A DNA stretch of 61,102 nucleotides from NCBI GenBank assembly GCA_030041385.1, contig JASHNY010000123.1:1-61102 (forward strand), read 5' to 3'. Position numbers and translations under genes: made by a program. The DNA comes from Alphaproteobacteria bacterium (GTDB lineage: Bacteria; Pseudomonadota; Alphaproteobacteria; ATCC43930; CGMCC-115725). Below the pieces are notes generated by a model. The model saw only the letters and a program-made list of their open reading frames with translations. It was not told the DNA's origin and did not search any database. Positions 16,556-25,434 of this stretch are shown piece by piece (the stretch's first letter is position 1; each line of letters starts with the position of its first letter).

Positions 16556-17377
16556 CTAGGCCGCGGCGACCTTGCCAACGCCTTCGATCACGGTGTCCCA
16601 ATCGTCCACCTCGCGGTCCTGCGGGTGGACCATGATGTGCTGGACGCCCGCCTCGGCGAAGGCGGCGACCCGCTCCTTCATCATGCCGACATCGCGGCCG
16701 TCCCAATGGCTGCGCACCGAGATCGTGAACCCGGGCTCGGGCCGGTCGCGGCGCAGGCGCTTGACCACCTCGGCGGCCTGCGCCGGGTTGACCTGGCTGC
16801 CGTGCCAGCCGTCGCCGATCTTTACGGTGCGGCGGTGCGCCGCTTCGCTGCGGCTGCCGTGCCACATCGGGATCGGGCTCACCGGCTGCGGCAGCATCGT
16901 CATGTCCTTGATCTCGGCAGGGATGTGCTTGGCCTCGAAGGTGACCGGGTCCTGCGACCAAACCGCCTTCATCATCGCGATGCCTTCGTCCATGCGCTTG
17001 CCGCGCTCGTGGAACGGCGCGCCGAGCGCGGCGAATTCAGGCTCCAGCCAGCCGACCCCGACCCCGAGAATGAGCCGCCCGCCCGACAGGTTGTGCAAGG
17101 TCGAGAGTTCCTTGGCGAGCGGCAGCGGGTGCCGCATCGGCAATACCAGCACGCTGGTGCCGAGCCGCACGCGCTCGGTCACCGCAGCGACCCAGGTCAG
17201 CGTCAATACCGGGTCGTAAAACAACGGCGAGCGCGGAAACTGCGCGCGCGGTACGATGATGTGCTCGCTGACCCACACGTCGCTGAGGCCCAACCCCTCG
17301 GCGCGCTGGGCGTGGCGCTTGATCAAGGCCGGGCTCGCCTGGCTGCCGGCGTGCGGCAGATGCATGCCGATCTGCAT
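16556..17377 (-). CDS. Luciferase-like (LLM class) F420-dependent oxidoreductase
   Basis: This 273-residue TIM-barrel protein belongs to the bacterial luciferase-like superfamily, in the subgroup usually annotated as F420-dependent (TIGR03619-like). Visible marks are WVSEHIIVP near residue 35, VRLGTSVLVLPMRHPL, the flavin-phosphate-contacting LSGGRLILGVGVGW, and a C-terminal QHIMVHP strand. The cofactor could be F420 or FMN; no F420 biosynthesis gene is in the window. It is divergent from the SDR gene at 17450, which could share a pathway. Confidence 0.85.
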   Translation of the reverse strand: MQIGMHLPHAGSQASPALIKRHAQRAEGLGLSDVWVSEHIIVPRAQFPRSPLFYDPVLTLTWVAAVTERVRLGTSVLVLPMRHPLPLAKELSTLHNLSGGRLILGVGVGWLEPEFAALGAPFHERGKRMDEGIAMMKAVWSQDPVTFEAKHIPAEIKDMTMLPQPVSPIPMWHGSRSEAAHRRTVKIGDGWHGSQVNPAQAAEVVKRLRRDRPEPGFTISVRSHWDGRDVGMMKERVAAFAEAGVQHIMVHPQDREVDDWDTVIEGVGKVAAA

Positions 17378-17449
17378 CGTAATCCCTTCCCCTCATGCCT
17401 CGTTCCCCTAAGATGCCTGCAACCGGCAGCTTCGGCAAAGGGGGCAGCG

Positions 17450-18214
17450 ATGCGCTTTACCGACAAGGTCGCGTTGATCACCGCCGTCGCCAGCGGCATC
17501 GGCCGCGCCACCGCCGACATCATGGCGCGCGAGGGCGCGGTCGTCGTCGGCGCCGACAACAATCCCGAACGGCTGGAGGCGGCGATGGCGGCGATCCGCG
17601 CCGCCGGCGGGCGGGCGCATGCCCGCGTCTGCGATGCGCTCGACGAGGCACAGGTCAACACAACGGTCGCCGCGGTCGCCGATGAGTTCGGCCGCATCGA
17701 CATCCTCGTCAACGCCGTCGGCGGCAGCACGATCATCGAGAAATCCGGCGCCACGGTCGACGAATTGACCTTTGCCGAATGGCAGAAATTGATCGACTTC
17801 AACCTCAGCGGCACGTTCCTGTTCACTCACGCGGTCGTGCCGGTCATGCAGCGCCAGCGGGCCGGCAAGATCGTCAACCTGTCGTCGATCGCCGGGCGCG
17901 GCCGCAGCGCCGCATCGTCGAGCGCCTACGCCGCGGCCAAAGGCGGGATCATCGCCTTCACCAGGAAATTGTCGTACGAGCTCGGGCCCTACGGCATCAA
18001 CATCAACGCGATCGCGCCGAGCACGACGCTGACCGAGCGCATCCGTCCGCATTGGGAGCGGCGCAGCCAGGAGGACAAGGCGCGGGCGATCGACAACACC
18101 CCGCTGCGCCGCGTCGCCGAGGCGGTCGATCAGGCCAAGGTCATCTGCTTTCTCGCCTCGGCCGACGCCGATTTCGTGACCGGCGTCACCATCGATGTGA
18201 CCGGCGGCAGCTAG
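17450..18214 (+). CDS. Short-chain dehydrogenase/reductase (SDR)
   Basis: This 254-residue classical SDR has a cofactor-binding loop TAVASGIGRA (residues 11-20), an NAVGG motif near 88-92, an active-site serine around 145 in NLSSIAGRG and the catalytic Y160-AAA-K164. The end (DFVTGVTIDVTGGS) is full length. D36 after strand 2 suggests NAD preference. A purine-rich AAAGGGGG precedes the start. A divergent LLM oxidoreductase lies upstream and an esterase-like hydrolase downstream. Confidence 0.92.
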   Translation: MRFTDKVALITAVASGIGRATADIMAREGAVVVGADNNPERLEAAMAAIRAAGGRAHARVCDALDEAQVNTTVAAVADEFGRIDILVNAVGGSTIIEKSGATVDELTFAEWQKLIDFNLSGTFLFTHAVVPVMQRQRAGKIVNLSSIAGRGRSAASSSAYAAAKGGIIAFTRKLSYELGPYGININAIAPSTTLTERIRPHWERRSQEDKARAIDNTPLRRVAEAVDQAKVICFLASADADFVTGVTIDVTGGS

Positions 18215-18216
18215 AA

Positions 18217-18260
18217 ACGCGGCCGTCCCGGCCGCATGCGGGCGAGACGCCCGCGCTCCC
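18217..18260. repeat. Family F palindromic repeat
   Basis: Two nested dyads, CGCGGCCGTCCCGGCCGC and GCGGGCGAGACGCCCGC, lie side by side. A close copy is at 60555-60601. The unit ends directly before the AGGAG ribosome binding site of the next gene. Confidence 0.7.
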
Positions 18261-18272
18261 AGGAGAACAATC

Positions 18273-18968
18273 ATGGCGAATTACGTGCTGATTCACGGCT
18301 CGTACCAGGGCGGCTGGATCTGGAAGGACGTGGCGGGTCGGCTGCGTGCGGCCGGGCACACCGTCTACGCGCCGAGCCTCGACGGTTGCGGCGAACGCAA
18401 GGATGCGGTGCGCCCGGGCATCACCACCGAAACCCATGCCGACGAGATCGCCCAGCTGCTGTTCTATGAAGACCTTACGGATGTCGTGCTGGTCGGCACC
18501 AGCTCGGGCGGCATGGTCGCCTGCCGGGTGGCGGAATTGGCACGCGAGCGAATCGGACGGCTGGTTTTCGTCGACGCGCTGGCGCTGCTTCCCGGAGAGA
18601 AGATCCGCGACATCGTCACCCGCTCGACCGCGACCGCCGGGCCGGGCGGGCTGACCGCCGGGCCGACGCGCGAGGATGCCGCCAACCGGCTGTTCGCCGA
18701 TCTCGACCCGAAAACGCGGGCCTGGGCGCTCGACCGCTATACCCAGCATCCGATCGGCATCTACGAGAGCCCGGTCCGCCTGGAAAAATTCTGGTCGCTG
18801 CCATGGCAGGCGAGCGTGATCTGGTGCCGGCGCGCGCAGAACCCGGGCGAGGCGCATCAGCGCCGCACCGCCGAGCGGCTGAAGGCGCGCTGGACCGAGC
18901 TCGACACCGGCCACTATCCGATGCTGAGCATGCCGGCCGAGCTCGCTGCCCTGCTGGTTGCGGGATAG
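18273..18968 (+). CDS. Alpha/beta hydrolase of the EstC/plant-esterase type
   Basis: This 231-residue alpha/beta hydrolase begins directly with the first strand (NYVLIHGSYQGGW). That N-terminus is typical of the methylesterase/hydroxynitrile-lyase group and of bacterial EstC-like carboxylesterases. The nucleophile elbow is G75-T-S77-S-G79 and the catalytic histidine lies in DTGHYPM near residue 213. AGGAGAACAATC before the ATG is a good ribosome binding site. The substrate is unknown. Confidence 0.88.
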   Translation: MANYVLIHGSYQGGWIWKDVAGRLRAAGHTVYAPSLDGCGERKDAVRPGITTETHADEIAQLLFYEDLTDVVLVGTSSGGMVACRVAELARERIGRLVFVDALALLPGEKIRDIVTRSTATAGPGGLTAGPTREDAANRLFADLDPKTRAWALDRYTQHPIGIYESPVRLEKFWSLPWQASVIWCRRAQNPGEAHQRRTAERLKARWTELDTGHYPMLSMPAELAALLVAG

Positions 18969-19105
18969 CGCGGTCGCACCCCGCCCATCGGGCCGATGGC
19001 CGCAGCCGGCGCGGCGCTGTTGCCGGGGTGCGGCCGGTGGCGTAACAAAGACAGAGCCATACCGGCATCGGCGGCCTGTGGCCGCGGTCGATCGGGGTTT
19101 GCCGC

Positions 19106-21097
19106 ATGATCGACGAGATCGGGCATTTCGCCCTGGTGCTCGCCTTGTGCATCGCTGCCGTGCAGGCGTCGTTGCCGCTCCTCGGGGCGGCGCGCGGCGA
19201 CGGCGCGTTGATCGCGCTGGCGCGACCGGCGGCGCTCGGCCAGTTCATCTTTGTCGCGATCGCGTTTTTCGCCTTGATGCACGCCTACGCGGTCTCCGAT
19301 TTCTCGCTCGTCAACGTCGCCACCAATTCCAACAGCAACACGCCGATGCTGTTCAAATTGAGCGGCGTCTGGGGCAACCACGAAGGCTCGATGCTCCTGT
19401 GGGTGTTCATGCTGGCGCTGTTCGGCGCGGCGGTGGCCACCTTCGGCCGCAACCTGCCGCCGGCGTTGCGCGCCCGGGTGTTGGCGGTGCAGGCGATGAT
19501 CGGCGTCGGCTTCCTGCTGTTCGTCCTGCTGACCTCGAACCCGTTCCTGCGGATCAGCCCGGTGCCGCTCAACGGCGCCGGGATCAACCCGATCCTGCAG
19601 GACCGCGGCCTCGCCTTTCATCCGCCCTGCCTTTATCTCGGCTATGTCGGGTTTTCGATCTCGTTCTGCTTTGCCATCGCCGCCTTGATCGAGGGCCGCG
19701 TCGACCCGGCCTGGGCGCGCTGGGTGCGGCCGTGGACGCTCGCGGCCTGGTGCGCCTTGACGGTCGGCATCTCGATGGGCAGCTGGTGGTCGTATTACAC
19801 GCTCGGCTGGGGCGGCTGGTGGTACTGGGACCCGGTTGAAAATGCCTCGTTCATGCCATGGCTCGCCGGCACCGCGCTGTTGCATTCGGCGCTCGTCGTC
19901 GAGCGGCGGGAGGCGCTGAAGACCTGGACCATATTGCTGGCCATATTGACCTTTTCGCTGAGCCTCGTCGGTACCTTCCTGGTCCGCTCGGGGGTATTGA
20001 CCTCGGTTCACGCCTTCGCCTTCGATCCGCGCCGCGGCGTCTTCATCCTGTTGATGCTGGCGGTCTACACCGGCGGCGCCTTGACCCTCTACGCGCTGCG
20101 CGCACCGCGGCTCGTGCCGGGCGGATTGTTTGCCCCGATCTCGCGCGAGGGCGCGTTACTGCTCAACAACATCCTCTTGGCGAGCGCCGCCGCGACCGTG
20201 TTCATCGGCACGCTCTATCCGCTGTTCCTGCAGGTCGTCAGCGGCCAGCGCGTGTCGGTGGGGCCGCCCTATTTCAACCTGACCTTCGGGCCGATCATGG
20301 TGCCGCTGCTGGTGGCGATGGCGGTCGGACCGATGCTGCCGTGGAAGCGCGGCGATCTGTGGGCGGCCTTGGCGCGGCTCAAATTGGCCTTTGCCGCCAC
20401 CGTGGTTGTGGCGGTGGCGACACTGGCGATCGCCGGTGTCCGGTCGCTCGGGCCGGCCTGCGGATTGGCATTGGCGGCGTGGCTGTTTGCCGGCACGGCG
20501 GTTGAGATGGCCGAGCGCCTGCGGCTGTTCCGCGAGCCGCTCGGCGATACGCTGCGGCGCGCCGTGCGCCTGCCGCGCTCGGCCTGGGGCATGACCTTCG
20601 CCCATGCCGGCATGGCCTTCGTGATCGCCGGGATCACCGGCTCGGTGTCGTGGACCGAGCAGCGGGTCGTCGCCGCCCATCCGGGCGATTCGTTCCGCCT
20701 CGCCGGCTATACGATCGTGCTCGACGACGTGAAGAACGTGCGCGGGCCCGATTACACCGCATTGCGCGCCGACATGCGCCTGATGCGCGACGGCAGCCTG
20801 GTCCGCGAGCTGCATCCGGAGAAGCGCTTCTTTCCGGTCGAGAACGGCACCGCCAGCGACGTGGCGATCCGCACTAACCTGGTCGCCGACGTCTATGCCG
20901 TGCTCGGCGCCGCCGACGGCAAGGGCGGCTACACCTTGCGCCTCTACTACAACCCGCTGGTGCCGTGGATCTGGCTCGGCGGATTGGCCATGGCATTCGG
21001 CGGCATGGTGTCGCTGACCGACCGGCGCCACCGGGTCGGCGCTCCGGCGCGGCGCCGGGGCCAAATCGCCGCGCCGACGGCGCAGGCGGCGGAATGA
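19106..21097 (+). CDS. ccmF: Cytochrome c-type biogenesis heme lyase CcmF
   Basis: This 663-residue polytopic inner-membrane protein of the system I cytochrome c maturation pathway has the periplasmic tryptophan-rich WWD domain near residues 230-250 (WGGWWYWDP followed by ENASFMPW) and conserved histidine-bearing periplasmic loops. With CcmH it transfers heme from CcmE to apocytochrome CXXCH sites. It is the first gene of a tight operon; the next start codon overlaps its stop (ATGA). The ccmABCDE genes are not in the window. Confidence 0.97.
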   Translation: MIDEIGHFALVLALCIAAVQASLPLLGAARGDGALIALARPAALGQFIFVAIAFFALMHAYAVSDFSLVNVATNSNSNTPMLFKLSGVWGNHEGSMLLWVFMLALFGAAVATFGRNLPPALRARVLAVQAMIGVGFLLFVLLTSNPFLRISPVPLNGAGINPILQDRGLAFHPPCLYLGYVGFSISFCFAIAALIEGRVDPAWARWVRPWTLAAWCALTVGISMGSWWSYYTLGWGGWWYWDPVENASFMPWLAGTALLHSALVVERREALKTWTILLAILTFSLSLVGTFLVRSGVLTSVHAFAFDPRRGVFILLMLAVYTGGALTLYALRAPRLVPGGLFAPISREGALLLNNILLASAAATVFIGTLYPLFLQVVSGQRVSVGPPYFNLTFGPIMVPLLVAMAVGPMLPWKRGDLWAALARLKLAFAATVVVAVATLAIAGVRSLGPACGLALAAWLFAGTAVEMAERLRLFREPLGDTLRRAVRLPRSAWGMTFAHAGMAFVIAGITGSVSWTEQRVVAAHPGDSFRLAGYTIVLDDVKNVRGPDYTALRADMRLMRDGSLVRELHPEKRFFPVENGTASDVAIRTNLVADVYAVLGAADGKGGYTLRLYYNPLVPWIWLGGLAMAFGGMVSLTDRRHRVGAPARRRGQIAAPTAQAAE

Positions 21098-21627
21098 AGC
21101 GGCGACGCTGGGTCTTTCTCGCTCCCGCGGCGGTGTTCGGGCTGATGGCGGCGGCGTTCTACTGGGGACTCGGCCTCGACACGATGGTATTGCCGTCGCC
21201 GCTGATCGACGAACCGGCACCGCATTTCGCGCTGCCGCCCTTGCCCGGCCACCGCGACGGGTTTTCGTCGGCCGACCTCAAAGGCCATGTCAGCGTCGTC
21301 AACGCCTTTGCCTCGTGGTGCGTGCCTTGCCGGGACGAGCAGCCGGCATTGAACGCATTGGCCCGAACAAAGCGCGTGCCGATCTATGGCATCGATTACG
21401 AGGACAAGCCGGCCGACGCCCTCGCCTGGATTGGCGCGCTCGGCGATCCCTACACCCGGATCGGGGCGGATAGCGGCCAGGTCGGCATCGATTGGGGCAT
21501 TTACGGAGTGCCCGAGACCTTCCTCGTCGATGCCGACGGGCGCATCCGCTACAAGCATGTCGGCCCGTTGACCGAGGCCGATATCCACCGCACGATCCTG
21601 CCGCTGGTGGCCCGGCTCGAGCGATGA
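21094..21627 (+). CDS. ccmG: Thiol:disulfide interchange protein CcmG/DsbE
   Basis: This is a 177-residue thioredoxin-fold protein anchored by one N-terminal membrane helix. The redox motif is W75-C76-V-P-C79 and the CcmG-specific acidic region and GVPETF cis-proline loop are present. It keeps apocytochrome cysteines reduced in the periplasm for heme ligation. The ATG at 21094 overlaps the ccmF stop by four bases, which marks translational coupling. Confidence 0.95.
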   Translation: MKRRRWVFLAPAAVFGLMAAAFYWGLGLDTMVLPSPLIDEPAPHFALPPLPGHRDGFSSADLKGHVSVVNAFASWCVPCRDEQPALNALARTKRVPIYGIDYEDKPADALAWIGALGDPYTRIGADSGQVGIDWGIYGVPETFLVDADGRIRYKHVGPLTEADIHRTILPLVARLER

Positions 21628-22094
21628 TGCGCCTCGCCTTTGCCGCGATCGCGACGGCCCTGGCGCTGATCGCGCAGCCGGCCCGGGCGGTGCAGCCCGA
21701 CGAGATGCTCGCCAACCCGGCGCTCGAAGCGCGGGCGGAGGCGGTCGGCCGCGAATTGCGCTGCCTCGTCTGCCGCAACCAGTCGGTCGAGGATTCCGAT
21801 GCCGGCCTGGCCCACGATCTGCGGGTCCTGATCCGCCAGCGCATCGCCCGGGGCGAGACCAATACCCAGGTGGTCGCCTATATCCGCTCGCGCTACGGCG
21901 ATTTCGTGCTGCTGAAGCCGCCGTTCAAGCTCGACACCGCCTTGCTGTGGGGCGGGCCGTTCCTGCTGGTCTTGCTCGGCGCCGGGCTGGCCTGGCGGTT
22001 CTATCGCCGGCAGCCGCCGGTCGCCACGCCGCCGTTGAGCGAGGATGAGCAGCGGCGGCTCAGCGCACTGCTCGACGACGGGGCGCAACCGTGA
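21624..22094 (+). CDS. ccmH: Cytochrome c maturation protein CcmH
   Basis: This 156-residue protein has a signal peptide (to about residue 22), the LRC47LVC50RNQS redox motif and a C-terminal membrane helix (about residues 105-125) with a short cytoplasmic tail. It presents reduced apocytochrome to CcmF. The start overlaps the ccmG stop (ATGA); a second ATG follows three bases on. Confidence 0.95.
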   Translation: MMRLAFAAIATALALIAQPARAVQPDEMLANPALEARAEAVGRELRCLVCRNQSVEDSDAGLAHDLRVLIRQRIARGETNTQVVAYIRSRYGDFVLLKPPFKLDTALLWGGPFLLVLLGAGLAWRFYRRQPPVATPPLSEDEQRRLSALLDDGAQP

Positions 22095-23023
22095 GCGTGG
22101 GCCTGGCCGTCGCGCTCCTCGGGCTGACCGCGCTGGCGATGGCGCTATTGCTGGTGCCGCTGCTGTGGCACCAGCGCCCGGCCGAATCGAGCGAGCCCTA
22201 CAACCTCGCGGTCTATCGCGACCAGCTTGCCGAGATCGACCGGGATGTCGGCCGCGGTCTGCTGGGGCCGGAACAGGCCGACGCCGCCCGCGCCGAGATC
22301 GGTCGCCGCGCGCTCTCCCTCGGCACCGGCGCGGCGCCGCCGCCCCCGTCGCGGCGCCTCCTCGCTTTCGCGACCAGCGCGGTCTTGATGGTGCCGTTCG
22401 TCGCCTGGATCCTCTATTGGCAGCTCGGCTCGCCGGCGCTTCCCGATGCGCCGTTCGCCGCGCGCCAAGCCGCCGCCGCTGCGGTCGCCGGTGCCGGGGC
22501 GCCGCTCGACATGGCGCAGGCGGTCGCGCGCCTCGCCGCTCACATGCAAAAGCAGCCCAACGATCTGCGCGGATGGGTACTGCTCGGCCGCTCCTATGTC
22601 GATCTCGGGCGCTACCAGGATGCGGTCGACGCCTATCGCCATGCCGTCCAATTGTCCGGCCGGCGCGCCGACCTCGTCGGCGATTGGGGCGAAGCGCAGG
22701 TGCTGGCCGCCGGCGGCACGGTCACGCCAGACGCCAGACAGGCGTTTGAAGCCGCGCTCAGCAGCCCCGAGACCGCGCCGCGCTCGCGCTATTACCTGGC
22801 GCTCTACCAATACCAGCAGGGCAACCCCAAGGCGGCATTGCAGAGCTGGGTCGATCTCGAAGCCGACTCCCCTGCCGACGCCGCCTGGATGAAGCTGCTG
22901 CGCCAGCGCATCGCCGACACCGCGAAGGCGCTGGGCATCGACCCGGCGACGCTGAAGCCGTCGTCCGCCAAAGCCTTGCCGGTCGCGCCGCGCGCCACCG
23001 CCGCTCAGCCGGCGAGTCGGTAG
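22091..23023 (+). CDS. ccmI: Cytochrome c maturation protein CcmI
   Basis: This 310-residue protein has two membrane helices (residues about 5-25 and 95-115) separated by a cytoplasmic loop with the YRDQLAEIDRD leucine-zipper-like motif. A periplasmic TPR-containing domain follows (MAQAVARLAAHMQKQP, WVLLGRSYVDLGRY). It acts as the apocytochrome chaperone of the heme-ligation complex. The start is a GTG overlapping the ccmH stop (GTGA). Its 3' end overlaps the convergent amidohydrolase gene by 19 bases. Confidence 0.93.
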   Translation: MSVGLAVALLGLTALAMALLLVPLLWHQRPAESSEPYNLAVYRDQLAEIDRDVGRGLLGPEQADAARAEIGRRALSLGTGAAPPPPSRRLLAFATSAVLMVPFVAWILYWQLGSPALPDAPFAARQAAAAAVAGAGAPLDMAQAVARLAAHMQKQPNDLRGWVLLGRSYVDLGRYQDAVDAYRHAVQLSGRRADLVGDWGEAQVLAAGGTVTPDARQAFEAALSSPETAPRSRYYLALYQYQQGNPKAALQSWVDLEADSPADAAWMKLLRQRIADTAKALGIDPATLKPSSAKALPVAPRATAAQPASR

Positions 23024-24051
23024 AACCGGCTGGCGGTGCCGGAAAACAGCGCCGTCTTCTCGGCCGCCGAGCAGCCCGCGGCGAGGCGCTTGAACGCATT
23101 CCAGAACACGTGATAGCTGCCGCTGCCCTTATCGACCGGGAAATTGCTTTCGAACATCGCGCGCTCGGCCCCGAACGCGGCGATGCAGGTTTCGATATAG
23201 GGCCGCCACAGCCGGGCGAGCGTCTCCGAGCTTGGCGGCTCCGGCTGCTCGTGGACATCGAACCCGAACATGCGCATGCCGAGCCCGCCGAGCTTGATGT
23301 GGACATTGGGGCACGCCGCCAGTTCCTTGATGCGCCCGCTCCATTCGGCGAACACCGCGTCGCGCTTGCCGGCGTAAGGGCCGAGGCCGATCGCGCCGCC
23401 GACATGGTCGAGCACGATCGGCGTGTCGGGAAACGCGCGCGCCAGGTTGAGGAGTTCGCCGAGCTGGGTGTGGTACATCCACGCATCGAAGCAAAGGCCA
23501 AGCGGCGCCAGCTTGGCAAACCCCTCGCGCACGCGCCGGTCCATCAGCATGCCCGCCGGGCGCAACACCGGCGACCCCCATTCGGCCTGCTGCGGATGCG
23601 TCGCGGTGATGAAGCGGATGCCGCGAAACCGCCCGCCGCCGGCCGCGATCTCGGCCTCCAATACCTTCTCGACCGCGGCACCGAGCAGCAGATCGGCGGT
23701 GCCGACGATGCCGGCGCACACGCGGGTCTTGCCGAACGTGCCGCTCGCCGCCATCGCCGCGACGCCATTGGCGAACTCGACCTCGCCGACCGGGCGCAGT
23801 TCGGCCGGGCCGGCGGCGCGGTACATCGACAGCCATTCGAGATAAACCGTGGCGACGATGTTGTGCCCGCTATTGGTGTCGGCGAGCAATTCGGGCAGCA
23901 GGTAGCGGCCGGTCTCGGGCCGGTCGACCAGGTGGTGGTGCGGATCGACGATCGGCAGATTCGGCTCGATAATCTCCTCGCGCCGCGACGCCAGCCAATC
24001 GTTGCGCGGCGTGAAATGGCCGGTCGGCGAGACCGGAGTTGTTTGTGCCAA
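23005..24051 (-). CDS. Amidohydrolase-family (PDC hydrolase-like) metal-dependent hydrolase
   Basis: This 348-residue TIM-barrel hydrolase of the amidohydrolase-2 group has the metal-binding VDPHHHLVD motif near residues 35-43, a histidine after strand 4 (YHTQLGELLNL), DHVGG, and the terminal aspartate strand MFESNFPVD. Relatives hydrolyse lactones such as 2-pyrone-4,6-dicarboxylate. It sits at the downstream end of a long minus-strand run of degradative-looking genes, which supports a ring-cleavage-product hydrolase role by inference. Confidence 0.85.
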   Translation of the reverse strand: MAQTTPVSPTGHFTPRNDWLASRREEIIEPNLPIVDPHHHLVDRPETGRYLLPELLADTNSGHNIVATVYLEWLSMYRAAGPAELRPVGEVEFANGVAAMAASGTFGKTRVCAGIVGTADLLLGAAVEKVLEAEIAAGGGRFRGIRFITATHPQQAEWGSPVLRPAGMLMDRRVREGFAKLAPLGLCFDAWMYHTQLGELLNLARAFPDTPIVLDHVGGAIGLGPYAGKRDAVFAEWSGRIKELAACPNVHIKLGGLGMRMFGFDVHEQPEPPSSETLARLWRPYIETCIAAFGAERAMFESNFPVDKGSGSYHVFWNAFKRLAAGCSAAEKTALFSGTASRFYRLAG

Positions 24052-24076
24052 GGCTTCTCTCCCTTCAATTCACCTT

Positions 24077-24155
24077 GGCCGGGCTTGTCCCGGCCATCCA
24101 CGTCTTCCGTTCTGGCGGCAACCTATAAAGACGTGGGCCCCCGGGACAAGCCGGG
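24077..24155. repeat. Inverted pair of family A repeats without a gene between them
   Basis: GGCCGGGCTTGTCCCGGCC followed by ATCCACGTCTTC (24077-24107) faces an inverted copy (AGACGTGGGCC, then CCCGGGACAAGCCGGGG) at 24129-24155. Only about 20 bases separate them. The geometry is that of the repeats around the GIY-YIG gene, but with no open reading frame inside. Confidence 0.8.
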
Positions 24156-24179
24156 GAACCGAGAAAATGGGGAAACGCT

Positions 24180-25256
24180 TCAGTCGTTGGCGCGGCGCAG
24201 CGCCTCGCACACTGCCGCGGTCACCTCTTTCGTCGTCGCCCGGCCGCCGAGATCGGGGGTGTGCAGTGCCGGATCGGCGGTGACCCGCTCGATCGCGCGC
24301 ATCAGCCGCGCCGCCGCAGGTTTTTCGCCGAGATGATCGAGCAGCATCACGCCGGTCCAGAACGTGCCGACCGGGTTGGCGATGCCCTTGCCGGCGATGT
24401 CGAAGGCCGAGCCGTGGATCGGCTCGAACATCGACGGTGCGGTGCGTTCGGGGTTGAGGTTGGCGGTCGGCGCGATGCCGATCGAGCCGGCAAGCGCGGC
24501 GGCGAGGTCCGACAGGATGTCGGCGTGCAGGTTGGTCGCGACGATCGTGTCGATCGATTGCGGCTTCATCACCATCCGCATCGTCATCGCATCGACCAGC
24601 ATCTTGTCCCAGGTCACGTCGGGAAATTCGCGCGCGGTTTCGACGGCGATCTCGTCCCACATCACCATCGCGTGGCGCTGGGCGTTGGACTTGGTGACCA
24701 CGGTCAGCAATTTGCGCGGACGCGAGCGGGCCAGTGCAAAGGCAAAGCGCATGATCCGCTCGACCCCGTGCCGGGTCATCATCGACACGTCGGTGGCGAC
24801 CTCGGACGCCATGCCGCGATGCACGCGACCGCCGACCCCGGCATATTCGCCTTCCGAATTCTCGCGCACGATGACCCAGTCGAGCTCCGGGCCGGAGACA
24901 TGGCGCAGCGGGCTGGTGATGCCCGGCAGGATGCGGGTCGGCCGCACATTGGCGTACTGGTCGAGGCCCTGGCAGATTTCGAGCCGCAGCCCCCACAGGG
25001 TGATATGGTCGGGGATGTCGGGGGCGCCGACCGCGCCGAACAGGATCGCGTCGCAGCCGCGCAGAAGCTCGGCGCCGCCCGCCGGCATCATCACGCCGTG
25101 CTTGCGGTAATAATCCGAGCCCCAGTCGAAGTTCTCAAAATCGAGCGCGAACCCGCCGTCGCGCTCGGCGCAGACACGCAGGGCCTCGACCCCGGCATCG
25201 ACCACCTCCGGGCCGATGCCGTCGCCGCCCATCGCCGCGATTTTGTATGTGCGCAT
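24180..25256 (-). CDS. Tartrate/D-malate dehydrogenase (isocitrate/isopropylmalate dehydrogenase family)
   Basis: This 358-residue NAD-dependent beta-hydroxyacid oxidative decarboxylase shows GDGIGPEV at the start, FDWGSDYYRKHGVMMP (the tartrate/D-malate dehydrogenase version of the early loop), VRENSEGEYAGVGGR, and the NLNPERTAPSMFEPIHGSA cofactor region. These marks place it with tartrate dehydrogenase/DmlA and not LeuB. It could feed tartrate- or malate-like acids from the neighbouring pathway to central metabolism. The adjacent genes are the amidohydrolase and VOC dioxygenase genes on the same strand. Confidence 0.88.
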   Translation of the reverse strand: MRTYKIAAMGGDGIGPEVVDAGVEALRVCAERDGGFALDFENFDWGSDYYRKHGVMMPAGGAELLRGCDAILFGAVGAPDIPDHITLWGLRLEICQGLDQYANVRPTRILPGITSPLRHVSGPELDWVIVRENSEGEYAGVGGRVHRGMASEVATDVSMMTRHGVERIMRFAFALARSRPRKLLTVVTKSNAQRHAMVMWDEIAVETAREFPDVTWDKMLVDAMTMRMVMKPQSIDTIVATNLHADILSDLAAALAGSIGIAPTANLNPERTAPSMFEPIHGSAFDIAGKGIANPVGTFWTGVMLLDHLGEKPAAARLMRAIERVTADPALHTPDLGGRATTKEVTAAVCEALRRAND

Positions 25257-25316
25257 TTCCCCTCATCCGCCTCACTCCCCGGACAGCCCGCCCGTGCGGG
25301 CGGTTCCGGGGATCGC

Positions 25317-25421
25317 CGCTCGGCACCCCCGGCTTTCGCCGGGGCAGACTGAGACGTCATTGCGAGGAACGCAGTGACGAAGCAATCCCGACGAGATTGC
25401 TTCGCTGCGCTCGCAATGACG
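25317..25421. repeat. Family E core hairpin and complete family D repeat
   Basis: CCCCGGCTTTCGCCGGGG lies near 25326-25344. It is followed at 25354-25421 by the D unit GTCATTGCGAGGAACGCAG ... GAGATTGCTTCGC ... CTCGCAATGAC, whose ends are inverted copies of each other. Confidence 0.7.
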
Positions 25422-25434
25422 AAAAGGTGAGGGG

